Shown: positions 34,205-46,782, counted from the first letter of the stretch. The stretch is 64,000 bases of DNA from Jaltomata sinuosa (GCA_003996215.1 QJPP01000443.1:372001-436000), one strand, 5' to 3'. The notes: a model not told the origin generated them from the letters alone. Made by a program: numbers and translations.

Positions 34205-34800
34205 CATGGTTACACATCAATCATATATGACTGAAATACATGTAAAAATAGGCTAAAATTTCAGATATGTGCGTCTGAAAAAAAAAAATTATTCTTTAAA
34301 TTTTAACAATTAAACACTCAAATATACTCTAAATAAGCTCAAATTAGGAACATAATTTTCATATATCATAAAGAACAAAACACAACCATCAATTCATCAA
34401 AAACACACAAATCTAACAAACTTATTTAACAATCATTTTATTTTGGTTTTTCAAATCTGCAATTCAGTCATGCATACATGACTGAACTACATGTAAAAAT
34501 GCGCTAAAATTTCTGAAAGTTTTTGCAAAATAATAATATTTTATTTTATCAAATTTAAACACCTAAATCTATTTCAAATAAATTCAAATTTAAAATAAAA
34601 ATTTCATGTATCATAAAGAAAAAACTTCAATCATCAATTTGTCAATATAACAACAAATGTAACAAATTTATTTAATTTTTTTTAATTTTTTTCATATTTA
34701 TTTGTGCTCAATTATACATGACTTAAACGCATGTTAAAAGTGGTTAAAGATTTAGTCATATATATGTAAATACAAAAGTAAAAAAATGTATATTATTTCA
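34205..34800. repeat. Three-unit tandem repeat, about 245-bp period
   Basis: TCATATATGACTGAAATACA at about 34221, CATGCATACATGACTGAACT at about 34469 and TTATACATGACTTAAACGCA at about 34710 begin three diverged units. Each continues with GTAAAAATAGGCTAAAATTT-like sequence, then CATATATCATAAAGAA and CAATCATCAATT blocks. Spacing is about 240-250 bp. Confidence 0.65.
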
Positions 34801-34849
34801 TCAGAAAGTTACCTAATATTAAGTGTTCGTGCAAAAAAATAAGAGAAAA

Positions 34850-35781
34850 TTACATAAATAGCAAACATCAGCCTTTAATTAAGGAGGAGATAGCACAACC
34901 TTGATAATTACAGGAGATATCAACAATATTAATGCTAAAATATTGTCATTTTATATGTATTTCATGTGTGTCTTGAAACAATCAAATACAAATATAAATT
35001 GCAGATGGAGAGTAAATTTAGCTTAACTGTTACACTTAAAAAGGAAAAAATCTTTAATGATTACAAATCTCTCCTAATATCATGCGTGTGATCTGCATTG
35101 AAGATTCCATTTCCAAACAGGAAACTTGAATGAAAAATATTCAAAAAAAATAGAAAAATATTATTCCAAAATTTAAATTTCTTCATTAAAGTTCTGGATT
35201 TTGATAAGCAAATCTCTGGTTTCATCATTCAAATTTCTCTTTCTGTTCTCTTTCTCATTTTTTTTTGTATTTTGTATTTTATATTTTTGTATCAAACAAT
35301 ACATTTTATTTAAATTTATCATTTGTATTTGGATGATTTAGCCGTGAATATATATAATTTATCATTTGTATTTATATACAAACAAGTATATGCATTATTT
35401 GTATTTGCTTGAGTCTATCATATACAAATATACAATGTGTCATTTAATACAAATGTATCGTTTGTATTTGTATGTCAAATTTATCATTTGTATTTGTATA
35501 TAAACAAGTATCATTTGTATATGTATAGTTCAAGTTATATAAACATGAATCCTTTGATATAAATGTACCATTCGTATTTGTATGGTTGAATTTGCATCAA
35601 TAAATTCAATTTGTATCAATCGAGAATCAACAGTTTCTTTTCAATTATTTAAAAATACAAATAATATAATCAACTACAAATACAAAATAAATAAAATAAT
35701 TTAAAAAATATAAATAATGCAGTCAACTACAAATAAAAATAATGGTGTGAATACAAATACAAACATAAACTGGTGTGAATA
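34850..35781. repeat. TTTGTAT-rich repeat, left half of an interrupted element
   Basis: 35250-35650 is packed with TTTGTATTTGTAT and ACAAACAAGTATATGCATTA units. The latter is the reverse complement of 7190-7215 in element A. The repeat appears to continue after the large LTR element, at 53678, because the GAATACAAATAC context is restored across the insertion. Confidence 0.55.
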
Positions 35782-38234
35782 TGTAACGACCAGATCCATC
35801 GTTATTTCAGAAATCACGTTATCATAAAATTTTGGGAACGATTAAAATATATTTTGTATTAAGCAGGGTTGACATGATGGAAAATTTGTAATTTTGAAAG
35901 TTGGTTCGGACTGACGTCACTCCGCTATAGCGGTATTTATTCCGCTATAGAGATAGCGCTATAGCGAATGACCGTCCGCCCTAGCAGAATGACGGGAGGC
36001 AGTAGTCTCAGAACGCGAAATTAATAAAAGACTTATCTTCCTCAGTTGGAAAACATACGAGGGTTTCTCCAAAAACCCTCATAGGCTGCTCCAAGGCTTG
36101 AGAGCCATGAGGAGGAGGGATTAGGGCTGAAAGGACGCGGAACAATAGATTTCGGGATCGTTATCCAGCTGGAAACGTCTTCACGAAGCCAGAAATTGCA
36201 CTGTGCAGATGCTTGACGTCCAGGTAGGCTAGGTTTTCTTATCTAGTAGATTGACCTGTTTACATTTTTATACTTATTGTATAGTTAAAAAGGAGAATCC
36301 ATGCTTAGGCCTTCGGGCACAAAGTCTGGTGGACTGGGGTGTTGGTTATGTGTGAACTAGGATTTGGTGGAATCGAATTATTGAATGATGTTATATTTTT
36401 GGACTGTACATATTATTTAGGTATGGCAAAATGATAGGATTCAGGGACTGGGATGTCAGAAAGGTTCGGGGAACTAAAAAATCTTGGGTATCTAAATGAA
36501 ATTATGTTGTAAAAACGGATTCCTGGGAAGGATTCGGTATTAAGAGATAGAATGACTAGGATGGTTGAACATTTCAAGGTTTGGGGAGGTTTTCCCCTAT
36601 TGTAATTTGATCCTAGGAGAAGTTTCGGAAATAAAGAATAAAGGGAATTACTAAATGTATATTAAAAAGGGGTGAACGGGGATTTAGTCTTCGAACGGGA
36701 CCCAAGGTTGAGTTATGTACCTGGGGTAAGGGTAGGTGATGATTGTTGATTTCTAATATGTATTATGTGTTCACATACTATTTCGTAGTAGTGTATGGGT
36801 TGCATGTTTAGGAAATGTTTTGTGAATGTCTAGTTGTCCAGTAATCAGTCTTGTGAAATGAACTTCTTTTGTTTGCTTGGTTTTACAAGTATGTTTGTTC
36901 ATTAGTTGTGATTGATTTAGACTTGTTAAGACATTCGGTTGCCTCGAGTATCATGCTTGGTACGAAAATTACTAACGGTTGGCTCGGGTACCACGCCTGG
37001 TATGAGTATACTAACGGTTGGCTCGAGTACCACGCCTGGTAGAGAAATTACTAACGGTTGGCTCGGATACCACGCCTGGTACAGGGATTTCTAATGGTTG
37101 GATCGGGTATCACGCCTGGTACAGGTTGTTTTAACTGCATTACTATTTTCTTTCGATTGTTCCATGAGTGGACCGGATTGTATTCTTGAATTGTGATTAC
37201 TGCATATGGTCCTCAAGAGGCTGGGTCATTATTATTTGATTATGAGTTTGGTCTTGGTGTAGATCGAGTTGTATGCTTAACACTTAGGTGTTGTCAGGGG
37301 GATCCCGGGGTGGGTCCGCGCTATATGGAACGAAAATGTCTTTGATTGTTGATCATGGTTATAAAGTGGATTACATGTGGTTGATAAGCTAGGGGAATGA
37401 CTGAGAGTCTGGCGTTGTGTGACCAGCTGGTATTATTATAGGGAGAATTGTCCAGGAATCCTTGAGAGGTTCGGATACTTGGGAGTAGTACCATGAGGGT
37501 AGTGGGTCTGGATTGACAGTTACTGGGTTGCTTCTGGGTAGTAGTCCGGGTCTGGGCTAGGGGTTGGACTAAGGTTAAGGTGACTTGGGAAGTCTAAGGT
37601 TAGTGTGACTCGCGAAGTCCTAGGAGCCAGGGTGCAGAGTCTCGAGTGAGGGAGTTAGCAGCGGAAGGAATATGAAGGATTAAGGCAGAATCCATAAGTA
37701 GATAGGTGTTGATATTGGGTCTGGATAAAGGTGAATGTTGGGGGATGGGACTACATTGGTTACTTTCATGCTTTCCCTGATTTTTCTTATATGATGGTAT
37801 GAGTGAATTTGGGTAGACCGATAATGCCTACCAGTACGTGTGTTTATACTGATTCTACTCTTGCTATATATTTTTGATATAGTCTGGTTGCAGAGTTGGT
37901 GATGTTTCATAGGTACAGGACGACGACAATCATCAACAACTTCTACTCTCATTCTATGGTGGGAGATGTGTCATCTTACTTTCCCTGTATTATTCCTGTA
38001 GTAGCTCTTGTACCTGTTTTAGACTAGGTCCTACTTCCTAGGGAGGGTGATTTAAGTCGTAAAACTATTTTATTGTATTCTTCTTAAAGGGGTTTTCCTG
38101 AATAAAAGGTTGTAGAGGATTTTATGGTTATACTTGAGTTTTTCTGCATTTACCTGTTAGACGGGTGGTAAAGGTTCGTCTATCTAGGTGCATAGAGTAG
38201 GCACCCGCATGGCCCGGTAGGTTAGGTCATGACA
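35782..38234 (+). repeat. 5' LTR of the outer element
   Basis: Starts TGTAACGACC, ends GTCATGACA, 2453 bp. Contains a perfect CCGCTATAGCGG (35922-35933) and a five-unit minisatellite (36933-37121). The likely core promoter is AATTAATAAAAGAC near 36019-36032. The minus ORF 37680-37952 is LTR sequence, seen again at 53125-53355. Confidence 0.93.
36933..37121 (+). repeat. LTR minisatellite, five units of about 38 bp
   Basis: Units of the form ACTAACGGTTGGCTCGGGTA then CCACGCCTGGTACGAG. Each holds an inverted repeat GGTACCA...TGGTACC around CGCC. The 3' LTR has the matching array at about 52350-52530. Confidence 0.85.
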
Positions 38235-38236
38235 GA

Positions 38237-38254
38237 TGGTATCAGAGCCTAGGT
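38237..38254 (+). other. Primer-binding site of the outer element
   Basis: TGGTATCAGAGCCTAGGT two bases after the LTR; its first 12 bases are complementary to initiator tRNA-Met. Confidence 0.92.
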
Positions 38255-39433
38255 TACCGGTCTCCCAGTACAAGAGAAAAATATCGAATAGAGTCCTGCA
38301 GATTGGTGTGTTGACGTCCACATCTAATTTTTGGAAAGCTATAAAACATTCTAGAAAACATCTCTCTTCTTTCATCTCTTTTCATGCAATTGTTTACTTG
38401 CTTGTATGAGTTGAGTCCAATTGGTATCTCAACAAAGTATAGGGTGTCATTGGAATCCGATTATAATGAAACAAGCAAGAGAAGTTGGAACCGGAAAAGT
38501 TCCAATTGGTATCTAGCCTGGAAGGTTGCGATAAAACATGGACGATCGGCTAATTGTCATCCATGGGACGAATAGGGAGTAAATTTATGTGACTTAATTT
38601 CGTTGTAGCCTAAAGCTGAATTGTTAAAGTGTTATAGTGCTTGTATGACTTACTTAGTTGGTATATGATTGGTTGCCTTACTTTGAAATTGTGGGTCTAA
38701 AGGTCATCATAATTTGAATTGGTATGATTTGGTTTGTGATAAAATGTTATGTGTGTGGAGTTAAAACTTCGTATTTTCTTTTAGAAAGGGGCTTATCATT
38801 GGTTAAGATGGTAAGGGGATGGAGCTTGTGACTGTAGGGAATCTTCGGTTTCAGGATAGTCAGGACTCGGTTGGGAACCATGGGTATAAGGGAGTTATTC
38901 GTGTGTAATAGCAGAAATATATTATTGAGAACAATTTTCTTCTGTGAATCTTTTATAATTGGTGATGTTTGAATGCTAAGTTTTGATCTGTGCATTGTCA
39001 GAAATGGTCTTGGAGGTTATTTAAGACCATGGCGGGATTGACGGGGTTAAACAACGATAACCGGGAAGGGGGATGTGTGCACTTGCTGAAAATTTTTAAA
39101 TTTCTAGACTGTTATTGCGGGGACCATCATAGCAGAGTGGCAACCGCTATAGCGGAAGGGTGCGGGGCAGAATTCCTGCCCTATTTTCCCCTGTTTTTCA
39201 TTTTATTCTCTGATCCTTAAAATGCAATAGTTAAGTAGTAAATTGCAATGTGAATCAGGAAATCATCTATATGGTTAATATAGTATGCATATAAGGGAAA
39301 ATTTCTGAAAACTAGCATCCACGTGCTTTAAAACGAGGGGAAAAGGAAAGGAAAAGATTGTCTAAAACAAGCCCCAAACGGGGGTGAAATCCAGAAAGCA
39401 GTAAATAGTCTTAATAAAAGGGGGGGGGAGGTC
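38255..39433 (+). other. Leader-like interior of the outer element
   Basis: Where gag would be expected there is no frame longer than about 80 codons. A perfect CCGCTATAGCGG copy is at 39144-39155. The start of the antisense ORF's downstream flank is at the right end; an 11-base G run lies at 39421-39430. Confidence 0.6.
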
Positions 39434-40584
39434 CTATGCCTCATCATCGCTCAGAAAGGAAAACTCCTGCCTGTCCTCGGGCTCCAGTATGGGAAGCCTC
39501 TGACCCGGGGTGACGCAAAAGAACATGACCTTGACAGTCTTTTACATCCGGGTAAACATGCAATCCTGGGAGCGTCTCTTCTTCTTCTCCTCATCTAACT
39601 TCCTGCGGAGTGCTGTAAATTCCTGAGCGGAAGGGGGCTGGGCTGTCCCTCCAACGGCGGTGCCCTCCGTGAACCTCCAGACCGCGGCAAAAGTCTCCTC
39701 AAGTTGGCGGCTGGTGATAGGGGGCTGAGGCTGGGAAGGAGCGGGAGTGTCATCATCATCATCGTCAGCCTCCTCAACCGGCTGACTGATCCCTGCTTCA
39801 TCCATTTTCCTCTTTTTCTTAGAAGAGACCACTTTTAGGGATCATCCATCTCCACCACCATGTCTGTGTCATCCTCCAACACATTGAACCGCCTACATAA
39901 CTCGGATACCAAACTCGAAAGATAGGGGCCCTTCCTATGACCCCGGTAGAAGTCCTTCCACTCGAAAATGATTTGTTCCCCCACATTCATAATGATTTCC
40001 TGCATAGCACAAGCAATTACCAGGGCCCGAGCATCGGTCACGTCAGTCTTATTACCCGATGGGTGGATTCTTCAGAACACCACATTTAGCCATCTCTTAG
40101 CATCAGGGAAAAAGTAGACACTTGTGATACCCTCTGCACTGGGCCAGTAGACTTGGCCTTTGAACTCTGCATCTACCAAGATATCTCTCAACCAGGTCAT
40201 ATCCCAAAGTCTGGACTTGGCATCGTACGCCTTGTTGGAGACGTGAGGCACCTCTAGCACCTCATTGATAGTCTGAGCATCCATGGGGACATCTACCCCT
40301 CGGAGCTGGATAGTAGGGTTGGGATCATCCCAACGGATGGTGGGGAGGATAGCATAGAATTCCTGCACCTAACTTGTTCGCGCGGGAGGGGGAGCCACTA
40401 GCAAGGGTTCCCAATTAAACTCTTTGATCCTACGATGAAATTTGGCTGCTTTTCCATTCACACCTGTCATTCTGCAGCCCCTCTCATAGCAAAATCCTAC
40501 TCTCCGGTAATCCAAGAATCTCTCTTGACTGGCATTGTCAGGGAACCTTTGATAAGGATACTCTTGCGCTGGTTCGTCAGCCAT
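39434..40584 (-). pseudogene. Antisense ORF: 'putative plant transposon protein'-type, degraded
   Basis: About 380 codons read opposite to the element's own transcription. Starts with MADEPAQEYPYQRFPDNASQ. In-frame stops follow ARTS (near 40370), NVVF (near 40073) and MDDP (near 39836), and one frameshift lies near 39833. Recognisable text: EFYAILPTIRWDDPNPTIQL, VDVPMDAQTINEVLEVP, WLRDILVDAEFKGQVYW, PDAKRWLN, ALVIACAMQEIIMNVGEQII, EWKDFYRGHRKGPYL. It ends with a Lys-rich patch, an Asp/Pro acidic stretch and a short coiled-coil (EFTALRRKLDEEKKKRR). From memory this matches the domain named putative plant transposon protein in Solanaceae annotation; its function is unknown. No catalytic motif that I recognise. 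Confidence 0.75.
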
Positions 40585-41678
40585 TGGGGGGTGATAACCT
40601 GTAACATAACAAGAAGGCAGGATTAGAACTTGTAAGAAAAAAGGAAATGAGTTTTAAGGAAAAAAAATTCTAAGTGTCAGCCTGAGGGGCTACTGATTCG
40701 CAGCCTTCCGCTATAGCGGACGGTTGTTCGCCATAGCAGAACTGCTATAGCAGAAATTTCTCCGTTGTAGCGGGACCGCTATAGTGGAGCCCAACCACTA
40801 TAACAGTATTCATCGTCCAAGACCTCCAAGGGGTGCAACAATGGCACCCCTTGACTCAAAATTTCATTTCTAACATCCCAAGTTCAGATATACACACCTA
40901 AAGTACCCTATTATTGTTTTCTACAAAAAAATGGGCATTATAACCCCCAAATTTCATCCAAATCACAAATTTATTAAAGAACAACCCTTTGTCTCCCACC
41001 CTATTTTTGGCCAAAAGTTGTATAATCCTTATGCCCAGGATGCTGTAGAGGCGTTGTAAACATAAGGGAAGCATTCATGCTTCAGAAATCTAACAATAAT
41101 CCGACCCAAGTTCAAGTTCAAAAACCACTACAATGTACACCCCCAAATCCTTGTTTTCTACCCTAATCATATCTAAATTCATGCAAGGAAGTAGTACAAG
41201 GAGTAGAAGCGATTATTACCTGGAATTTTTGACGTTGGGAGCGGGGTGATCGGGAGAGGAAGGGAGTATTTTGAAAGGAAATAAAGTAAAATGGGGATGA
41301 AAACCCATTTCTCCCCTATTTCAATATGTTGCCAACCGCTATAGCGTATAATGTCCGCTATAATAGTCGTGTCAGTCCATTTTTTGAAAGGAAAGGTTCT
41401 CCCAGGTCTTTTCGATTTCTTTTACTCCGACACTGTCCAAGGCCCCGGATTTCTTGGTTACTCGGAAAGGTCCACGTCATAATTCTCCGGATAGCTCGAG
41501 AGAGGGGTATTCCTCGTTAGAGCGGGAAATTAATTTTGGTCATCTTGGGTCGGGTCCGATTAAATAAGGAAAGGTCCACTATTTCGCATAGGTTCCTGAA
41601 TACGCGATCACTTGGGACAGTGAGGGTCCCGAGATAGTTCTTTTCATCTTCTTGGTTTTGGGATTGTTCAGGGATGAA
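40585..41678 (-). other. Interior of the outer element upstream of the antisense ORF
   Basis: No ORF of note. Contains a cluster of GCTATAGC palindromes (40705-40810, and 41336-41368), including a perfect CCGCTATAGCGG at 40708-40719. It may include a promoter for the antisense ORF but none is demonstrable. Confidence 0.45.
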
Positions 41679-43847
41679 TGTCACAACCCCGACCATGGTG
41701 AGTGGCACCCACCCAACCCCTGAATGAGCGAACCATTAGAGCCCAACTCTTAGCCTAGCCTAACATCTTAAGACCAGTGCAGAAAGTAAACTAGCATTCA
41801 ATCTTGAATAAAAATCAACTCTATAAATAAATAAAATAAAATATGGAAATCCCTCCCTAGAATCTGAAAGTCATCATACCGAAAATCTCTATCAAACTAG
41901 AGTACGGGGATGCAACCCCAAAACAAAAGAAATAGTCTAAGCCCGAAACAAGTGGGCTACAACCAATAAGAAAGAAACTAAGGAAGCTCGATCGAACAGC
42001 TCACCCTTGATATCTTGAAGTGTCTGCCCTACAAGTGAGGTCGTTCGTCAATCGTCGGAAGATTTCCTGTACTCACAAAAGATAAGCAAGTGCAGTATCA
42101 GTATACAACCACCGTGTACTGGTAGGATTATCAGCCAGTTCCAAGTAAAACAGTGTATGAAAAAGTACAGAAATAAAGTAAGAGTATAGAAAACACATAG
42201 GCAAGTCAACAAGTATTCCTAGACTACAAGTCTCTACCTAACTTGTCCCACATGTAAATCACTTCACAGTTATGATCAATAATCCACAACAAAAACAGTC
42301 ATATTCTGCTACATATCCTGTACCCACCCTGGATCCCCTCTAGACAACACTTAAGTGTCAGACAACCAACTCGGTCTACACCAAGATCAACTCGTAAAGT
42401 AATGTAACAACCCGGCCTCTCAAGGACAAAAATACACAACCACAATTCAAGTTCACAACCCAGTCCACTCAGGGAACTATTAAATAAAGATGCAGAAATA
42501 CAAGAAAGTAAACCCGTACCAGGTGTGGTACCCGAGCCAACCGTTAGTATTATCCCATACCAGGCGTGGTACCCGAGCCAACCATTAGTATTATCCCGTA
42601 CCAGGCGTGGTACCTAAGCTAACCAAAGTCAAATAATCCACAGTCACAAAAATGAACAATCAACTTGTAAAACCAACAAGCACAATATAACGTTCAATCT
42701 ACCAGACTACTAACAGGACCATTAGACACTTCTAATCATTCCCTAAGCAATGCATTTCATACAAATACTTAGATAAGCATACTTAAACACACACAACATA
42801 CAGGAAGCAAATCATCACCTACCTCGAAATGATCCAAAGCTCTACACAACCGGAGCTTTCCCATTTTCTGAAGTTCTTACCGATTCTTGGTCTAAAACAA
42901 CACACAATAACCAATAATTAATCTTGGTGGCCTAAATTTCACCCGGATTACATATAATCCTAAATCCCAGGCCACCTATGAATATTCCACCCTTTTCCCC
43001 GGGCTTCCCCCGACTAATCCACCTAGTTCTACCACTTTTACAAATAAAATTAGGAAATTAAGGTCACATGATCATAAAACAGTAAATTTAGCAACACCCA
43101 AGAACTTCTACACATAGAATCCCCATTTTCCCCCAGATTCTACCCTCCCTAAGTCATTCCAAACCTTTCCTCAAGTCCACTCCTAGAAATTCTACCGCAT
43201 AGTAAAAGTATTACGGAGTTCAGGGAGTAGAAACCTTACCTTAGGGAAGAAAAACGATAAAGAATGGAGGAAAAACGCCTGAAATCGCCCTAGCCCTTCT
43301 CCCAAATGAACTTGTAAAAACTGAATATTTTTGGAGAAGTTTCTGCATTAAATCCCATCACGCTCCGCTATAGCAGCACCGCCGTAGCGGAGTCATCCGC
43401 TATTTCGGAGGCTGACCGACATTGACTTCAGCTGTAGCGATCATTTCTCTGCTACAGTGAAGGTCGCTATAGTGGAGTGTCAACTGCTATAGCAGTTGAC
43501 ACAGGATAGAAAGTCGTAAAATATCCAAAACTAGTCCATTTTATAACACACTTATTTTCCCGACGTTCCAAACTAACCTCTTCACGTCAACCTCGATTCT
43601 GGGAGTTCTACTTACCCGAATTCGATTTCGAAAAGTCCCGTGGACTCCTTTATGTCTTGGCTACATGGAAAACTAGCTCAAGTCAGGACATCTAACCCAA
43701 TCCTCACCCAGATTTCCCTAGACTTTACCTCGCTACAAAACTGGTCGAGGCTAGCCTAGCCTAGAATTTCAAACTCCCAAACTCGGAGTTTTCTAACTGT
43801 AAACATGGCACGAAAGTTTACCAGTAATGACAGACCCGGTTGTTACA
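41679..43847 (-). repeat. 3' LTR of the nested element
   Basis: 2169 bp, TGTCACAACCCC...GGTTGTTACA on +. Contains a three-unit minisatellite (42515-42615) and a GCTATAGC cluster (43364-43500). Confidence 0.93.
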
Positions 43848-43884
43848 ATAGATACCAATTTACACATCGTTCATTCCCAAATGA

Positions 43885-45010
43885 TCAAACCCGAATATAC
43901 GAAAAGATAAAGAAGGAAGGAGTAGTACCTGTATCCTCAAACAAGTGTAGGTACTTGTCCCGCATGTCCCTCTCGGTTTCCCAAGTCGCTTCCTCAATCG
44001 AACGATGCTTCCATTGAACCTTTACCATACTGATCACCTTTGTCCTCAATTTCCGGACATCCAGATCAAGAATCAGAACTGAATCCTCTTCGTAGCGAAG
44101 ATCCATGTCAAGTAACACCTCATCCCACTTGATGATGTAGTCCCCATCACCATGGTATCGCTTAAGCATGGATACATGGAATACCGGATGGACACCCGAC
44201 AAACTAGGTGGCAGTGCTAACTTGTAAGCCACTGGCCCCACAATTTCGAGAATCTCAAACGGACCGATGAACCGGGGGCTGAGCTTGCCCCTCTTACCGA
44301 AACGCATGACTTCCTTCATTGGTGATACTTTCAGCAACACTTGTTCACCAACCTGAAATTTCATGTCCCGGACCTTGCGATCCGCATATTTCTTCTGCCT
44401 GCTTTGGGCAGCTAGTAACTTGGCCTGAATACCTCTTACTTTTTCTTGCGCTTCCTTTACCAAGTCTACGCCCAAAAGTTTCACATTGCCTTCCTCAAAC
44501 CACCCTATCGGTGACCTACAACTCTTCCCATAAAGAGCCTCAAACGGTGCCATGTCAATACTGGAGTGGTAACTATTGTTGTATGAGAACTCACACAACG
44601 GTAGAAATTGGTCCCAATGACCCCTGAAGTCAATCACACATGCTCTCAGCATGTCCTCCAATACCTGGATCGTCCTCTCCGACTGACCATCAGTCTGAGG
44701 ATGGAAGGCTGTACTAAAGGTGAGTTGAGTGCCCAACTCTTCGTGCAACTTACCCCAAAACTTGGAAGTAAACTGCGTACCCCTTTCTAAAATGATGGAC
44801 AGTGGCACTTCATGCAATCTCACAATCTCCTTCACGTAGACCTTAGCCAATTACTGCGAATTAAAATCCACCCTGACCAGAATGAAGTGAGCTGACTTGG
44901 TCAGTCTGTCAACAATGACTTAAATAGAATCATACTTCTCCAAGGTTTTGGGGAGACCCACCACGAAATCCATGGCTATTCTCTCTCACTTCCACTCTGG
45001 AATGGGCATC
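43885..45010 (-). pseudogene. Gypsy integrase core and chromodomain
   Basis: A 321-codon frame (44850-43885) begins in the integrase core. Visible: LERGTQFTSKFWGKLHEELG and FHPQTDGQSERTIQVLEDML. The usual second catalytic Asp (SDRGTQF in relatives) reads Glu. C-terminal parts are FGKRGKLSPRFIGPFEILE and GVHPVFHVSMLKRY followed by a chromodomain-like VQWKHRSIEEATWETERDMR near the end. Upstream, 45010-44870 gives FVVGLPKTLEKYDSI and VDRLTKSAHFIL, holding the first catalytic Asp, with stops. The chromodomain is thought to direct integration to heterochromatin. Confidence 0.9.
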
Positions 45011-45456
45011 CTCTGAAGTAATCATGCAGGTCTCTGGTGCTCATACTTTACCTACTAGAAATTCTGACACTTGGACACAAAATCAGCTATGTCCTTTTTC
45101 ATACCAAGCCACCAATAAAGTTGCCTCAAATTCATGTACATCTTGGTTACACCCGTATGAACTGAGTACCGCAAACCATGAGCCTCTGCCAACACTTTCT
45201 GAATCATGTCATCAACTCGAGGAACACATATCCTTCCCCGAACTCTCCGTATATTGCCTTGCCTCGAAGCCTGCTCAACTGTGAATCCTGAAACTGTTAG
45301 GCCTTTATCTCCTCTATGAATGTGGATTTAACCTCAACACTGGCCAAGATCCCACCTTGCTCTGAAATACCCAAGTGCATGAACTTAGACTCCAATGCCT
45401 GAATTTTCCTTGCCAGTGGTTGTTTGGACACCCCCAAACAAGCCAAACTGTCCATG
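45011..45456 (-). pseudogene. Decayed linker and N-terminal zinc-binding region of integrase
   Basis: Minus-strand reading shows scattered pol text with many stops. The HHCC zinc-binding motif of the integrase is only partly discernible. The + ORF 45024-45284 is a shadow. Confidence 0.55.
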
Positions 45457-46077
45457 CTAGTTATTTTTCCAGCTTAATGTATCTACCACCACATTAGCCT
45501 TACCTTGATGGTACTGAATAGTCACATCATAATCCTTCAACAATTCCATCCACCTCCTCTGCCTTAAGTTCAAATCCTTCTGAGTGAATACATGCTGCAG
45601 ACTGCAATGATCAGTGAACACTTCACACTTGACACCATAGAGATAGTGTCTCCAAATCTTGAGTACAAAGACCATCGCTGACAGCTCTATATCATAAGTA
45701 GGATAGTTTCTCTCATGCACCTTCAACTGCCTAGAAGCATAGGCTATCACATTCCTATCCTGCATCAACACAACACCCAAACCGAAATGTGAAGCATCAC
45801 AGTAAACAATAAAGTTTTTACCTTCAACCAGCAGGGACAAAATAGGAGCCGTGGTCAGAAGTATCTTGAGCTTTTGTAAGCTCTCCTTGCACTTGTTGGA
45901 CCACACAAATAGTACATCTTTCTGTGTCAGCCTTGTCAAGTGAGTAGCAATGGAGGCAAAATCCTTAACAAACCTCTGGTAATAACCTGCAAGCCCAACA
46001 AAATTCCTCACCTTAGTCACAGAGATAGGTCGGGCCCAACTCTTGACTGTCTCTATCTTTTGGGGATCTACCATCAC
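45457..46077 (-). pseudogene. Gypsy RT thumb and RNase H
   Basis: Frame with VRNFVGLAGYYQRFVKDFAS (thumb), then the RNase H part: FIVYCDASHFGLGVVLMQDR, ASRQLKVHERNYPTYDIELS, EVFTDHCSLQHVFTQKDLNL, ending near YHQGKANVVVDTLSWK. Asp residues of RNase H are kept (CDAS, TDH). A single stop before KGVMV (near 46080) separates it from the RT core. Confidence 0.92.
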
Positions 46078-46083
46078 CCCTTT

Positions 46084-46780
46084 TTATGACACTACATGCC
46101 CCCAGAATGCTACTGAAGTTAACCAGAACTCACACTTGGTGAATTTCACATAAAGCTTTTGACGCCTCAAAATGTCCAACACTATACAAAGATGTTCAGC
46201 ATGCTCCTCCCTAATCTTGGAGTAGATCAAAATATCATCAATGAAAATGATGAAAAACGAATCCAAGTAAGATTTAAACACCCCATTCATTAAGCTCATA
46301 AATGTTGCCGGTGCATTGGTCAAACCAAACGACATTACTAAGAACTCATAATGCCCATAGCGAGTCCGAAAAGCAGTCTTAGGAATGTCCTCAGGCCTAA
46401 TTTTTAATTGGTGGTACCCTGATTTTAAGTTAATTTTTGAGAACACAGATGCACCCTGTAACTGGTCAAACAGATCATCAATATGGGGTAGAGGGTACTT
46501 ATTCCAGATGGTAACCTTGTTTAACTGCTTATAATCTATGCACATCCGCATACTACCATCCTTCTTCTTTACAAATAATACCGGAGCACCCCAAAGCGAA
46601 GCACTGGGACGGATAAATCCCTTATCTAGGAGTTTCTGAAGCTATGTCTTAAGTTCCCTTAACTCTGCTGGAGCCATACGATACGGAGGAATGGAAATGG
46701 GATGAGTGTCTGGCTCCAAGTCAATATAAAAGTCAATATCCCTTTCCGGAGGCATACCGGGAAAATTCGCTAGAAACACC
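46084..46780 (-). pseudogene. Gypsy RT core
   Basis: Shows MRMCIDYKQLNKVTIWNKYP, FSKINLKSGYHQLKIRPEDI, TAFRTRYGHYEFLVMSFGLT and the catalytic FIDD in FFIIFIDDILIYSKIREEHA. The first catalytic Asp position (FSKIDL in relatives) is Asn here (SKINL), so the RT is probably dead even apart from stops. The upstream part (46780-46552) has stops and a shifted frame. Confidence 0.9.
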
Positions 46781-46782
46781 TC

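Noticed and set aside
38990..39220. + strand ORF as a gag of the outer element
   Set aside because: Only 76 codons, no capsid or zinc knuckle motif, and contains a palindrome cluster.
43805..45284. Several + strand ORFs of 60-102 codons
   Set aside because: Antisense shadows of the integrase region of the nested gypsy element.
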